Assembly (NCBI RefSeq): GCF_900105215.1
Contig: NZ_FOIP01000002.1
Span: forward strand, 124,001 to 188,000
Direction: 5' to 3'
From: Lacrimispora sphenoides
GTDB taxonomy: Bacteria > Bacillota > Clostridia > Lachnospirales > Lachnospiraceae
DNA: 64,000 nt
The number at the start of each line of letters is the position of its first letter. Position 1 is the first letter of the stretch. The position numbers and the translations under genes are program-made. Positions 44,549 to 54,218 of the stretch are shown here, one piece after another. The notes below the pieces were generated by a model that was given only the letters and a program-made list of their open reading frames with translations, did no database searches and was not told where the DNA came from.

Positions 44549-47500
44549 ATGAGAAAGAAGCTAATGGCCATTTTACTGAGCATATGCTGTATTTTGCTCA
44601 ACGTATCACCAGCCTTTGCGCTTGAAGGAACGTGGCACAATCCTTATGGATTAAATGATATTTATGAAATAGAACCTACCGAGCGTTCACCCAGGAATCC
44701 AATAGCAGGCCAGTCCGTGCGGATACACAGCACCACCTGGCCTGTGGAATCCGGCCAGACGGTTTGGATTTCCTACACCGTAAACGGTGTCAGAAAGGCG
44801 GACGTAGGCGCAGGCTGGTCCTATAACAGCGGGAACAATTCTTATTGGGAGGCGGATTTGGGCTCCTTTGCAAAAGGAGATACTGTGGAGTATACGGTCC
44901 ACGGGGACGTAAATGGCACGAACGCCAAATCCATCGGTCCCTTTACCTTTCACGTGACCGACTGGGAAAAAGTGAAATCCGTATCTTTAAATTCCTATAA
45001 CAACGGAACCGTCCTTTTTGACGTGACGGCAGATACGGGGAATTTCTCCCCTAAGCTGGCTCTTAGCTTTACGGACGAGGAGACGGTGCGTTTCCAGCTT
45101 TCCCCAAAGGGAAACGGAAAATTTGCTACCGGTATTTCCGGTTACACCGTGACAGATAATGCCCAAAAGGTGGAGATAGATACCGGAAAACTGCGGGTTA
45201 CCGTCACAAAGTACCCATACGCATTAGAAGTGTTCAGTTACGAACACAACAGGGTTTTGACTTCTAACGGCGGAGTGGGCAAAGAGATGTCCTGGCTGAC
45301 CGACGGAAAGGACGTGATCGGGCAGTTCCGGGACGGATACTTCTCCCCTTCAGATGAGCGGTTCTATGGTTTCGGAGAGCACTATGACGGTGCGGAGAAA
45401 CGGGGAGAGGTGGTTGAAACCTACATTTATAACCAATACCAGAACCAGGGCAGTAAAACCTATTTGTCGGTTCCCTTTTTCGTTACCAGCAAAGGCTACG
45501 GAATTTACTTAAATACCACCTGTTACTCCAGGTTCGATATGGCAGCAGCCGATGGGGACCGGTATGTGTTTGAAGCTGACACGGAACATGTGGATTCGCC
45601 CCTTTTGGATTACTATCTGATCAGCGCAAGTACGGCTGCGAAAGTGGTGGGAAAATACAACACAATTTCCGGTTTGCCCCAGGAACTTCCCAAATGGGCC
45701 TTCGGTCTGTGGATGTCAGCCAATGAATGGGATACCCAGTCTGAAGCGTTGGAAGCCATGAACCAGTCTAAGAACAACGACATTCCGGCTACGGTGTTAG
45801 TGCTGGAACAGTGGAGCGACGAAAACACTTTCTATGTCTGGAATGAAGCCACCTATACGCCAATTCAAGGCTCGGCTGCTTTCCGCAATTCGGATTTCAC
45901 CTATGGCTCTAAATGGCCCAATCCAAAGGCCATGACAGACACTCTTCATGAAAATGGCATAAAACTGGTGCTGTGGCAGATACCTGTTTTAAAATACACG
46001 CCTTACTCCTATGCACAAAAGGACAATGACGAGGCCTATATGCTCCAAAAGGGATACGCCGTTTCCGACGGGCATGGAGGGTCCTACCGCATACCCGAAT
46101 CAGGATGGTTCGGAAACAGTCTGCTTTTGGATTTCACCAATCCTGAGGCAGTAGATTGGTGGATGAATAAGCGCTCCTATCTTTTTGACGACTTAAAGAT
46201 AGACGGCGTAAAAACAGACGGCGGGGAAATGGTCTGGCGTAAGGATACTTCCTTCCATGACGGCAGTACCGACCTTTCTATGCGAAATGCATATCCCAAC
46301 GCCTACATAAAGGGATATAACGACTTTGTGAAGAAAAAGACAGGGGAAGGAATTACCTTCAGCCGGTCGGGAACCGCAGGCGTTCAGTCCTCCGGAGCCT
46401 TTTGGGCAGGAGATCAGACCTCCAGCTTTTCCGCTTTCCGGGACGCTTTGAGTGCCGGTTTGAGTGCCGGAATTTCAGGGATCCCTTTCTGGAGCTGGGA
46501 TTTGGCCGGGTTTACGGGGAACTTCCCTTCGGCTGAGCTCTATAAGCGCAGTACCCAGATGGCTGCTTTTGCCCCGGTTATGCAGTTCCACTCCGAGAAG
46601 GCCAACCCCTCTCCCAGTGAGGAACGCTCCCCCTGGAACGTTCAGAGCCGCACAGGTGACAGCAGTATCGTTCCCATGTTCCGCAAATACATCAACACCC
46701 GTATGAACCTGCTTCCCTATATTTTCAGTGAGGCGCAAAACAGTGCACAGGGCGGAACACCCATGATGAGGGCCATGTTCTTAGACAATCCGGAAGATGC
46801 CAATACCTATGACCTAGAAGAACAGTATATGTTCGGGCGCAGTCTTTTGGTGGCGCCTGTGGTCCAGGAGGGACAGACAGTAAAGAGCGTTTACTTACCC
46901 GAAGGGGAATGGATCGATTTCTGGCACAACGCCCTTACCGCAGGCGGCATGAAGAAAGACTATTATGCGGATGTGAACTCTATCCCCGTTTACGTGAAAT
47001 CCGGCAGTATTCTGCCCCTTAACTTAAACAAAAACTATGAGATCGGGGGTTCCATCGGCAATGATGTGGAGAATTACGAAAACCTTACGTTCCGTATCTA
47101 CCCGGAAGGGGAAAGTACCTATACCTTATCCCACAATGACCGGAGTACCATGACGGTCCGGGCAACCGAGAATTTTGCGGCTGGTACTGTAACTGTTCAT
47201 CTGCCTTCCTGCCAGATTCCAATCACCACGCAGGTCTTTGGAACCAGACCTGGCAGTGTAAATGCAGACGGTCAGACATTACAGGAAGTGAAAACTCTGG
47301 CTGACTTAATAAAGGCGCAGAGTGCGTACTACTACAACGAAAATGAAAAGCTTACCTATATCAAAACACCGTCCGGTCCGGCTAAGAAGATCGAATTAAA
47401 CGGCGTAAACAAAGCGCCTTATGAAGCCGAACACGCATCCCTGCATCAGGTTTCCACCAACACGGATTACAGCGGCTATTATGGGGAAGGCTTTGTGGAT

Positions 47501-47788
47501 CAGTTTGCGGATAAAGGCGACTGGGTGGAATTTGAGGTATATTCAAAAGAAAAACGCACGGCTTCCCTGTCAGTCCGCTATTCTGCCGGAGTGACCGCAG
47601 GACAGCGTTCCGTAAGGGTCAACGGGGGAAACATCAGCGCTTTGGCCCTGCCGGCTACTTCCGGCTGGGGTGCCTGGAATACCGCAGACATTCCTATTAA
47701 CTTAAACAGCGGCAGAAACATTATCCGGATCTCCTATGAAGACGGAGATTTTGCCGGTATTAATCTGGACTGTATTCTGGTTAAATAA
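44549..47788 (+). CDS. Secreted GH31 enzyme with CBM6/35-like domain, probable isomaltosyltransferase (CtsY-like)
   Basis: A signal peptide (residues 1-25, ending AFA) is followed by a beta-sandwich domain, a GH31 N-domain (YGFGEHYDGAEKRGEV), and the barrel with nucleophile Asp557 (VKTDGGEMVW) and acid/base Asp622 (FWAGDQTSSF). The C-terminal ~130 residues (YEAEHASLHQVSTNTDYSG) look like a CBM6/CBM35. At 1079 residues it is close to the 1093 I recall for the alpha-isomaltosyltransferase that makes cycloalternan, and the partner below has the size of 6-alpha-glucosyltransferase. Both would work outside the cell. Specificity is inferred. Confidence 0.75.
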   Translation: MRKKLMAILLSICCILLNVSPAFALEGTWHNPYGLNDIYEIEPTERSPRNPIAGQSVRIHSTTWPVESGQTVWISYTVNGVRKADVGAGWSYNSGNNSYWEADLGSFAKGDTVEYTVHGDVNGTNAKSIGPFTFHVTDWEKVKSVSLNSYNNGTVLFDVTADTGNFSPKLALSFTDEETVRFQLSPKGNGKFATGISGYTVTDNAQKVEIDTGKLRVTVTKYPYALEVFSYEHNRVLTSNGGVGKEMSWLTDGKDVIGQFRDGYFSPSDERFYGFGEHYDGAEKRGEVVETYIYNQYQNQGSKTYLSVPFFVTSKGYGIYLNTTCYSRFDMAAADGDRYVFEADTEHVDSPLLDYYLISASTAAKVVGKYNTISGLPQELPKWAFGLWMSANEWDTQSEALEAMNQSKNNDIPATVLVLEQWSDENTFYVWNEATYTPIQGSAAFRNSDFTYGSKWPNPKAMTDTLHENGIKLVLWQIPVLKYTPYSYAQKDNDEAYMLQKGYAVSDGHGGSYRIPESGWFGNSLLLDFTNPEAVDWWMNKRSYLFDDLKIDGVKTDGGEMVWRKDTSFHDGSTDLSMRNAYPNAYIKGYNDFVKKKTGEGITFSRSGTAGVQSSGAFWAGDQTSSFSAFRDALSAGLSAGISGIPFWSWDLAGFTGNFPSAELYKRSTQMAAFAPVMQFHSEKANPSPSEERSPWNVQSRTGDSSIVPMFRKYINTRMNLLPYIFSEAQNSAQGGTPMMRAMFLDNPEDANTYDLEEQYMFGRSLLVAPVVQEGQTVKSVYLPEGEWIDFWHNALTAGGMKKDYYADVNSIPVYVKSGSILPLNLNKNYEIGGSIGNDVENYENLTFRIYPEGESTYTLSHNDRSTMTVRATENFAAGTVTVHLPSCQIPITTQVFGTRPGSVNADGQTLQEVKTLADLIKAQSAYYYNENEKLTYIKTPSGPAKKIELNGVNKAPYEAEHASLHQVSTNTDYSGYYGEGFVDQFADKGDWVEFEVYSKEKRTASLSVRYSAGVTAGQRSVRVNGGNISALALPATSGWGAWNTADIPINLNSGRNIIRISYEDGDFAGINLDCILVK

Positions 47789-47799
47789 GGGGGAGCAGT

Positions 47800-50700
47800 A
47801 TGAAACAGAAAAAACGTTTTCTATCTTTAAGTTTAATATTTACCTTATTGTTCACCGCTCTGTGGCCGGCCTTTGTGCCGGCCCCGGCCAGGGCGGCCGT
47901 ATCTGCTTTAGGTGACGTAATTGGTACGCAGGTCAATGGAGCCACACTGGTCCTCACCGTGGACAGCGGTTCCTCTCCTTCGGATAAATTAACGCTGGAA
48001 GTTTGTGACGAGGACATTCTGCGGGTGAATTACCAGCCCGATGGAGTTGTTTCCAGTGAGCGGACCCCCATGATCGATCCAGGTCTGAAATGGGATGCAA
48101 GTGCCGCCGTCATTAATACAACTTCCGATCCCATGACCATAAAGACGGACGAAATGCAGGTTGAAATTAACAAAAAGCCCTGCCGGATGACGGTGAAGAA
48201 AGCCGATGGCACGACCCTGTTTTGGGAACCTCAAAGCGGTGGAGTTTACCACGATGGCGTTCGCTTTGTCCGCCAGGATTCCACGAACCTGTACGGAATC
48301 CACAGCTTTGACTGTTTTGATGAAAACGGCAATCTGCTGCGAAATGACAACACCCAGGCTGCCAGGGCAGGCCAGCAGGGCAATTCTGGCGGTCCCTTCC
48401 TCTGGTCCACAGCAGGCTATGGTTTGCTGGTGGATTCAGATGGCGGCTACCCCTATACCAATTCCAGGGATAAGAAAATGGAATTTTACTATGGGGGAAC
48501 TCCGGTGGAAGGCCGCAGGTATGAAAAAGATAATGTAGAATATTTCATTTTACTGGGAGAGCCAAAAGAGATTATGAAAGGCTATTCCAAAATTACCGGA
48601 ACTTCTCCCATGCTTCCCAAGTGGGCACAGGGCTTTTCCAATTTTGAGTGGGGGATCAACGAACAGGAATTGATGGAAATGATTGATACCTACCGGGCAA
48701 AAAACATTCCCTTGGACAGCTACGCGTTTGACTATGACTGGAAGCTTTACGGACAGGACAACTATGGGGAATTTAAGTGGAATACGGGGAATTTCCCCTC
48801 TGCAGGGAGCGGTGCCTTAAAAAACACCATGGACGCGAAGGGCGTGAAAATGATCGGAATTACCAAGCCCCGGATCGTAACAAAGATTTCCGGCGGTACA
48901 ACTACCGCACAGGGACAGGATGCGGCAAATAATGGATATTTCTATCCGGGACACAATGAATACGTGGATTATTTCTATCCTGTCACGGTACGCAGCATTG
49001 ACCCTTACAAATCCGGAGAGCGTGCCTGGTGGTGGAACCACTCCATTGATGCATTTACAAAGGGGATCGTGGGCTGGTGGAATGATGAAACAGATAAGGT
49101 TTCCTCCAATGGGGCTGAGTACTGGTTCGGAAACTATAACACCTTGCATCTTGCCCAGTCTATTTATGAAGGACAGCGGGACTATTCCAAGAATAATACC
49201 CGTGTGTGGCAGACGGGCAGAAACTACTATCCAGGTACCCAGCGCTTTGCCACCAGTATATGGTCAGGAGACGTTGCCACTCAGTTTTATAAGGGTGAGC
49301 GGGTTTCCTGGGCCGCTGGTTTAAATGAACAGAAGGCCGCTCTGCTTTCTACTGTAAACAACGGACAGCCGAAATGGGGTTCGGACGGAGGAGGCTTTAA
49401 TCAAAATTCAGGAACCATTGAAAACCCCAGTCCGGAGCTTTATACCCGCTGGCTCCAGTTTGAATCCGTTGTGCCTGTGTTCCGGGTGCACGGCAACTTA
49501 AACCAACAGCGCCAGCCCTGGTATTACGGCTATACGGCAGAGGAAAATGTAAAAGCAGCCATTCACTTGCGCTACTCCCTGATGCCTTATTTCTATGCCT
49601 ATGAAAGAGAGGCTTACGAAAGCGGCTTGGGCCTGGTTCGCCCTCTGCTGTTTGATTATCCTCAGGACGACAAGGTAAAGGATTATTCGGACGCATGGAT
49701 GTTGGGGGACTGGCTCCTTGCGGCTCCGGTTACAGAGCGGGGGCAGTCCTGCAAATGGATTTACCTCCCAGAGGGAAACTGGATTGACTACAATAGGGGA
49801 ACCGCATATAAAGGTGGAGAATATATTCCTTACAGCCTGGACACCCAGTCCTGGTCCGACCTGCCACTCTTTGTGAAGGAAGGGGCCATAATCCCCTCAC
49901 AGGATGTAGAGGATTACGTAGGTCAGAAGGAAACGGAACGCATTTTTGTAGACATTTTCCCTTCATCCCAGAAGACGGAGTTTCAGTATTATGACGATGA
50001 TGGCATTACCTATGATTATGAAAACGGAACGTATTTCTCTCAGACCATATCCGGTCAGAAAAGTTCCGGACAGGTTAACGTCGGCATATCGGCCAAATCC
50101 GGAAGCTACAAAAACGGTGTGGATTACTATTACCTGGCTGTTCATGGCAGCGCCGCCGGACAGGTGAAGAAAAATGCCTCCCAGTTACAGGAATACGCCG
50201 ACTTAAATGCCCTATTTGCCGCAAACGGCGGGGGATTTGCAAATTCCAGGGACATTTATGGGGAAGTTACTTATATAAAAACCCCAGCGGGCTTGTCAAA
50301 TGCGGATACACTGGTGTTAACCGGTAACCCGGCAGTCACACTTTCCGATCAGAAGTACGAAGCGGAATACGCCTCACTTTCCGGTAAAACAGTGGCCGGC
50401 CAGCCCCAGGTGGGCAGTGACCATACAGGATTTTCCGGCACTGGTTTTGTGAACGGTATGGAAACAGAGCAGGCGGCAGTGACTTTCTATGCAAAAACCG
50501 CAAATCCGGGGGATTATGAGGTGACCTTGCGCTGTTCCAACGTTGCAAAGACCGCAAAAACCTTATCCGCATACGTTAACGGCACATACAGCGGCCAGGC
50601 GGACATCGCTTCTACCGGAAACTGGGATTCCTGGGGAGATGTGAAAATACTCCTTCCCCTCACCGCGGGCAGTAACAGCATCACGTTCAAATATGATCCG

Positions 50701-51630
50701 AAGGCAGGGGATACAGGTTTTGTAAATATTGATTATCTGGCGGTTCCCTTTGAACCGGAACGCATGGTAATAGAAGCGGAGAATGCTCCTCTTTACGGGA
50801 CTGCAAAAACGAACCAGGATCATTGGTTCTACAGCGGAAGCGGTTTTGTGGATACCATGGTTTCACAGAATGCGGAAGTAGCCTTTGAGGTCGATATGGA
50901 ACAAGGCGGAGCCTATACCGCAGATTTCCGCTACAGCAACGGAAACCAAAGCACGAAGGATTTAAACTTATACGTAAATGGAATTTATGCAGACAATCTG
51001 CAATTTGCCGCTTCAGGCGGAAACTGGAACATCTGGAAGACCGTGAGCACCAATCTGGCGCTTTCAAAGGGAAGAAACCGGATTTCACTTCGCTACGACG
51101 CGGGCAATTCCGGCAACATTAACCTTGACAAATTGACCCTGTCTGGTGCCGGTTCCGGTACTTATCGGGAAAACCTTTTGGACAATGGGGATTTCGAGCG
51201 CCCCACTTCCTTTAATTTCAACTGGACGGAGTGGCATCCCAGCGGCCAGGCGTTAGCTTACGGCATTGATTCCGGTTCCGGCACGAATAAGCCGGAATCT
51301 CCGGTGGAAGGCGACAAACGGGCGTATTTCTACCATGCAGCCGCTTATGAGCAAAGCATTCATCAGGGGCTTAACGTGGAAAACGGAAGCTACCGGGTGG
51401 AAGCCTTTGTGAAGGTAGTAAATACCTCTCCGGGTGTCGGACGCATGGAGATCACAAACTACGGCGGCAATGCGGTTTACGTGGATATGCCAAAGTCGGG
51501 AAGCGGGTGGCACAAAATAGAGGCAGGCAATGTATTGGTCACAAATGGTACCATTGACGTTGGATTCTATTGTTCTTCCAGCGGTGGGACTACGGTACAT
51601 ATTGATGATGTGAGATTGTATAGGAATTAA
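47800..51630 (+). CDS. Secreted GH31 enzyme with CBM35-like repeats, probable 6-alpha-glucosyltransferase (CtsZ-like)
   Basis: A signal peptide (to about residue 32, ending ARA) precedes a GH31 enzyme. The nucleophile is Asp429 in GWWNDETDK and the acid/base Asp491 in WSGDVATQF; the nearby KWGSDGGGF is also typical. Downstream of the barrel, two CBM35/6-like modules (from about residues 848 and 990) each begin Y/I-EAE-A. A final CBM with a beta-sandwich pattern starts near residue 1127. At 1276 residues it is close to the 1284 I recall for 6-alpha-glucosyltransferase of the cycloalternan pathway. It starts 11 bp after the previous gene. Confidence 0.75.
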   Translation: MKQKKRFLSLSLIFTLLFTALWPAFVPAPARAAVSALGDVIGTQVNGATLVLTVDSGSSPSDKLTLEVCDEDILRVNYQPDGVVSSERTPMIDPGLKWDASAAVINTTSDPMTIKTDEMQVEINKKPCRMTVKKADGTTLFWEPQSGGVYHDGVRFVRQDSTNLYGIHSFDCFDENGNLLRNDNTQAARAGQQGNSGGPFLWSTAGYGLLVDSDGGYPYTNSRDKKMEFYYGGTPVEGRRYEKDNVEYFILLGEPKEIMKGYSKITGTSPMLPKWAQGFSNFEWGINEQELMEMIDTYRAKNIPLDSYAFDYDWKLYGQDNYGEFKWNTGNFPSAGSGALKNTMDAKGVKMIGITKPRIVTKISGGTTTAQGQDAANNGYFYPGHNEYVDYFYPVTVRSIDPYKSGERAWWWNHSIDAFTKGIVGWWNDETDKVSSNGAEYWFGNYNTLHLAQSIYEGQRDYSKNNTRVWQTGRNYYPGTQRFATSIWSGDVATQFYKGERVSWAAGLNEQKAALLSTVNNGQPKWGSDGGGFNQNSGTIENPSPELYTRWLQFESVVPVFRVHGNLNQQRQPWYYGYTAEENVKAAIHLRYSLMPYFYAYEREAYESGLGLVRPLLFDYPQDDKVKDYSDAWMLGDWLLAAPVTERGQSCKWIYLPEGNWIDYNRGTAYKGGEYIPYSLDTQSWSDLPLFVKEGAIIPSQDVEDYVGQKETERIFVDIFPSSQKTEFQYYDDDGITYDYENGTYFSQTISGQKSSGQVNVGISAKSGSYKNGVDYYYLAVHGSAAGQVKKNASQLQEYADLNALFAANGGGFANSRDIYGEVTYIKTPAGLSNADTLVLTGNPAVTLSDQKYEAEYASLSGKTVAGQPQVGSDHTGFSGTGFVNGMETEQAAVTFYAKTANPGDYEVTLRCSNVAKTAKTLSAYVNGTYSGQADIASTGNWDSWGDVKILLPLTAGSNSITFKYDPKAGDTGFVNIDYLAVPFEPERMVIEAENAPLYGTAKTNQDHWFYSGSGFVDTMVSQNAEVAFEVDMEQGGAYTADFRYSNGNQSTKDLNLYVNGIYADNLQFAASGGNWNIWKTVSTNLALSKGRNRISLRYDAGNSGNINLDKLTLSGAGSGTYRENLLDNGDFERPTSFNFNWTEWHPSGQALAYGIDSGSGTNKPESPVEGDKRAYFYHAAAYEQSIHQGLNVENGSYRVEAFVKVVNTSPGVGRMEITNYGGNAVYVDMPKSGSGWHKIEAGNVLVTNGTIDVGFYCSSSGGTTVHIDDVRLYRN

Positions 51631-51643
51631 CAATTTACCTGCA

Positions 51644-51687
51644 GCGGCACATGGAGAAGGTCTTGTGAAAAGTCTTCCTATGTGCCG
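51644..51687 (+). terminator. Hairpin at the end of the alpha-glucan operon
   Basis: CGGCACATGGAGAAG (51644-51658) pairs with CTTCCTATGTGCCG (51674-51687) with one mismatch or bulge; TTGCATTTT follows. The T run is weak, so termination may be partial. Confidence 0.6.
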
Positions 51688-51743
51688 TTGCATTTTGAAC
51701 AACCGTTCCAAACCCTGGAATTGAAGCGGCTTTCGCCTGCGGC

Positions 51744-51836
51744 ATGAGGACGGCGGCCGTGGGATATGCGGCGGAGACAGTTTGTGGTGATTGGAACTTT
51801 GACAAATTGTCGGAACTTGTGTTGAAAGTAGTGTGA
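51744..51836 (+). other. Short coding-like frame, unknown
   Basis: ATG to TGA encodes about 30 residues, ending DKLSELVLKVV. There is no ribosome site and no recognisable family. It is followed by a good terminator at 51851, which suggests that the frame is the end of a lost gene or a small transcribed element. Confidence 0.2.
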
Positions 51837-51850
51837 GTAAAAGAGTGAAG

Positions 51851-51880
51851 GAGACTTAATAAATGTTAGGTCTCTTTTTT
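51851..51880 (+). terminator. Rho-independent terminator
   Basis: GAGACTTAA, loop TAAATG, TTAGGTCTC and a run of six T's form a 9-bp stem with one G-T pair. It is the stronger of the two terminators in the gap. Confidence 0.75.
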
Positions 51881-52131
51881 AGATGTATGTTTTACCAGCC
51901 TCCATCACTGTATATAGGGCTGTCAAAGTACACATTCAAGCTGGCTGCAATGATGAAGCAAAAGAGGAGCGGTGAAAAGTAGAGGCTGATTGGCATATGG
52001 ATATGCACATTTTGTAACCTTACAGTAAAAGTTGATGTTTTAAAATGAAGAAAAAAGAAGGAAAAAATTACTAAAATATAAATTAAAAATTATCTAAATA
52101 ATACAAATTTATATTTAAATTAAAAATATAA

Positions 52132-52181
52132 TTGACATTTCATACAAAAATATGTTAAGTTACAATTAGCTAAAGTTAACT
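52132..52181 (+). promoter_or_regulatory. Candidate promoter and operator of the mannose locus
   Basis: TTGACA at 52132-52137 is followed after 17 bp by TTAAGT (52155-52160), a weak -10. Just downstream AGTTAACT (52174-52181) is a perfect 8-bp palindrome within CTAAAGTTAACTAAAG, a plausible site for the LacI-type regulator encoded next. Confidence 0.45.
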
Positions 52182-52205
52182 AAAGTAAAGGTTTTGGAGA
52201 AAAAG

Positions 52206-53261
52206 ATGATGAAAAAACGTAAGGTTTCCATGCAAAGTATAGCAGATGAACTGAAAATCAGTAAGGTAACGGTGTCCAAAGCTCTGAATGATAAAGAAGG
52301 AGTGGGCGAGGAATTAAAGAATAAGATTAAAGAGGCTGCTGCCAGACAGGGATATATTATGCCGGTTCAAGAGGAAACTGAACGAAAGAAGATTGGCATC
52401 ATCATGAATGGCCGCTTTATCTCTGAAGGTGGCGGCGGGGCTATTTATATGCGGATGTATGAGAAAATTGTCAGAGAGCTTGGCCGCTATAATTATTCCA
52501 CCATGATGCTCACACCCAGCCCTGCGACTATTTACGATGATATTTCTATGATGAAGAAGGAGAATCTTTTTAAGGGGATTCTCGTCTTGGGTCTTTTAGA
52601 TCAAGAGGTACGTGAACAGGTTAAGGAAATTGATATTCCCAAGGTTTACGTGGATATCTATGACCGGACGCACCGTTCAGATTCGGTGGTGTCCGAGAAT
52701 GTTTACAGCATGTACGACATGACACGGTATCTTATCCGGATGGGTCACAGAAAGATTGGATTTGTGGGAACCATTAATTCCACTACAAGTATTACCGACC
52801 GTTATCTTGGCTTTTTGCGGGCTATGCTGGAAAAAAACATGCAGTTAAGAGACGATTGGGTAATTCCCGACCGGAGTCTGGAGGGAAAAGCTGTTGATAT
52901 AGAGCTGCCAAAAGAGATGCCCACTGCTTTTATCTGTAACTGTGATGAAACAGCCTTCCGGCTGACACGAACTCTGAACAATCATGGATATACAGTGCCG
53001 GGTGATATTTCCATAGGCAGTTTCGATGATGATATTTATGCCAAGTTGACGGATCCCCAGCTTACTACCGTAGCAGTGAATGCTTCATTAATTGGAAAAG
53101 TATCTGTCAGGCAGATAATTGAAAGAATCGAAAAACCTGATAAGAAGCCCGAGATAAAGCGGATTGAAGGCGAAATCATCTATCGGAATTCAGTGAAAAA
53201 TCTTAATCTGGACGATGAGGAACGAATTGAAAAGAGGGATAAGGTTGAAAACATTAAATAG
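52206..53261 (+). CDS. LacI-family transcriptional regulator of the mannose locus
   Basis: I chose the ATG at 52206 behind TTTGGAGAAAA; a TTG at 52194 overlaps this site. The 351-residue protein starts with the LacI helix-turn-helix (MQSIADELKISKVTVSKALN) and has a sugar-binding domain with GILVLGLLDQEVREQ, KIGFVGTINSTTSITDRY and SIGSFDDDIYAKL. It heads the operon of a sugar importer and two mannosidases, so the inducer is probably a mannose-containing oligosaccharide. The end overlaps the next gene. Confidence 0.9.
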   Translation: MMKKRKVSMQSIADELKISKVTVSKALNDKEGVGEELKNKIKEAAARQGYIMPVQEETERKKIGIIMNGRFISEGGGGAIYMRMYEKIVRELGRYNYSTMMLTPSPATIYDDISMMKKENLFKGILVLGLLDQEVREQVKEIDIPKVYVDIYDRTHRSDSVVSENVYSMYDMTRYLIRMGHRKIGFVGTINSTTSITDRYLGFLRAMLEKNMQLRDDWVIPDRSLEGKAVDIELPKEMPTAFICNCDETAFRLTRTLNNHGYTVPGDISIGSFDDDIYAKLTDPQLTTVAVNASLIGKVSVRQIIERIEKPDKKPEIKRIEGEIIYRNSVKNLNLDDEERIEKRDKVENIK

Positions 53262-54204
53262 TAACACAAAGGCAAAAAAGAGAAAGGCTACTAAAGGTGA
53301 CTGGGAACTTACCCTGATGGCGGTGCCCACAACCATTTGGTATATTTTGTTTTGCTTTATGCCCATGTTTGGACTTATTATCGCTTTTAAGGATTATAAA
53401 ATTCAGCCTGGGAAAGGTTTCATCTACAATGTGATCCATAGCGAATGGTCGGGCTTTAAGAATTTTGAGTTTCTGATTAAATCCAATGATTTGTATGTGA
53501 TATTAAGAAACACGATTGTTTACAATCTGATTTTTATTGTTATGGGCACTGCACTTGCAGTAATACTTGCCATTATGATGAATATGCTCCATAGCAGAAA
53601 AAGATCCAAAGTCTATCAGACGCTGATGTTTTTCCCTTATTTTATGTCCTGGGTTGTTGCAGCATATTTTCTGGATGCGTTTTTAAATTATGACAACGGT
53701 CTGATTAATAATATGATGCGAGATGTAGGAAAGACGGCAAATCAGTGGTACATGAATAAAAATGTATGGCCATTTATTCTGGTTATTATGTATTTGTGGA
53801 AGAGTACAGGATATAACATGGTTATTTATTTGTCCAGTATTTCGGGAATTGACCAGACACTCTATGAAGCGGCGGTGATTGATGGCGCGGGCAAATGGCA
53901 GCAGACCAGATATATTACGCTTCCCAGCCTGAAAAATGTAATTATTATGATGTTCATTTTGAATGTTGGCAAGATTTTCTATTCTGATTTCGGACTTTTT
54001 TACCAGTTGTCACAGGGGGCTAAAGGCTCGATTTTCAATTCGGTTGCAACCATTGACACCTATGTGTTTAATGCATTGAAGTCAGCAACTCCAATCGGGA
54101 TGACATCGGCGGCATCCTTCTTCCAGTCGGTGGCATGTTGTATTACCATTCTGGTGGCAAATGCGATTGTGAAAAAGATTGATAACGAAAGTTCAATCAT
54201 TTAG
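53245..54204 (+). CDS. ABC transporter permease (LplB/YtcP type)
   Basis: I chose a TTG start at 53245 because GAGGGATAAGG lies just upstream; the ATG at 53215 has no ribosome site. The 319-residue protein begins with a charged stretch, then LTLMAVPTTIWYILFCFMP, and shows the LplB-like FGLIIAFKDYKI and the EAA region TLYEAAVIDGAGKWQQ. This subfamily usually moves oligosaccharides with a long-tailed binding protein, here encoded at 55186. It overlaps the LacI stop by 17 bp. Confidence 0.85.
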   Translation: MKTLNSNTKAKKRKATKGDWELTLMAVPTTIWYILFCFMPMFGLIIAFKDYKIQPGKGFIYNVIHSEWSGFKNFEFLIKSNDLYVILRNTIVYNLIFIVMGTALAVILAIMMNMLHSRKRSKVYQTLMFFPYFMSWVVAAYFLDAFLNYDNGLINNMMRDVGKTANQWYMNKNVWPFILVIMYLWKSTGYNMVIYLSSISGIDQTLYEAAVIDGAGKWQQTRYITLPSLKNVIIMMFILNVGKIFYSDFGLFYQLSQGAKGSIFNSVATIDTYVFNALKSATPIGMTSAASFFQSVACCITILVANAIVKKIDNESSII

Positions 54205-54218
54205 AAAGGAAAACTGAA

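Larger units (their letters stand above)
51631..52205. other. Gene-poor gap between the alpha-glucan and mannose loci
   Basis: It contains two terminators, a 31-codon frame at 51744-51836 (MRTAAVGYAAETVCGDWN.., no ribosome site, possibly a gene-end remnant) and, at the right, a promoter and operator region. I see nothing else coding. Confidence 0.6.

Noticed and set aside
51744..51836. A small protein gene
   Set aside because: There is no ribosome site and no similarity was recognised; it is listed only as a coding-like frame.
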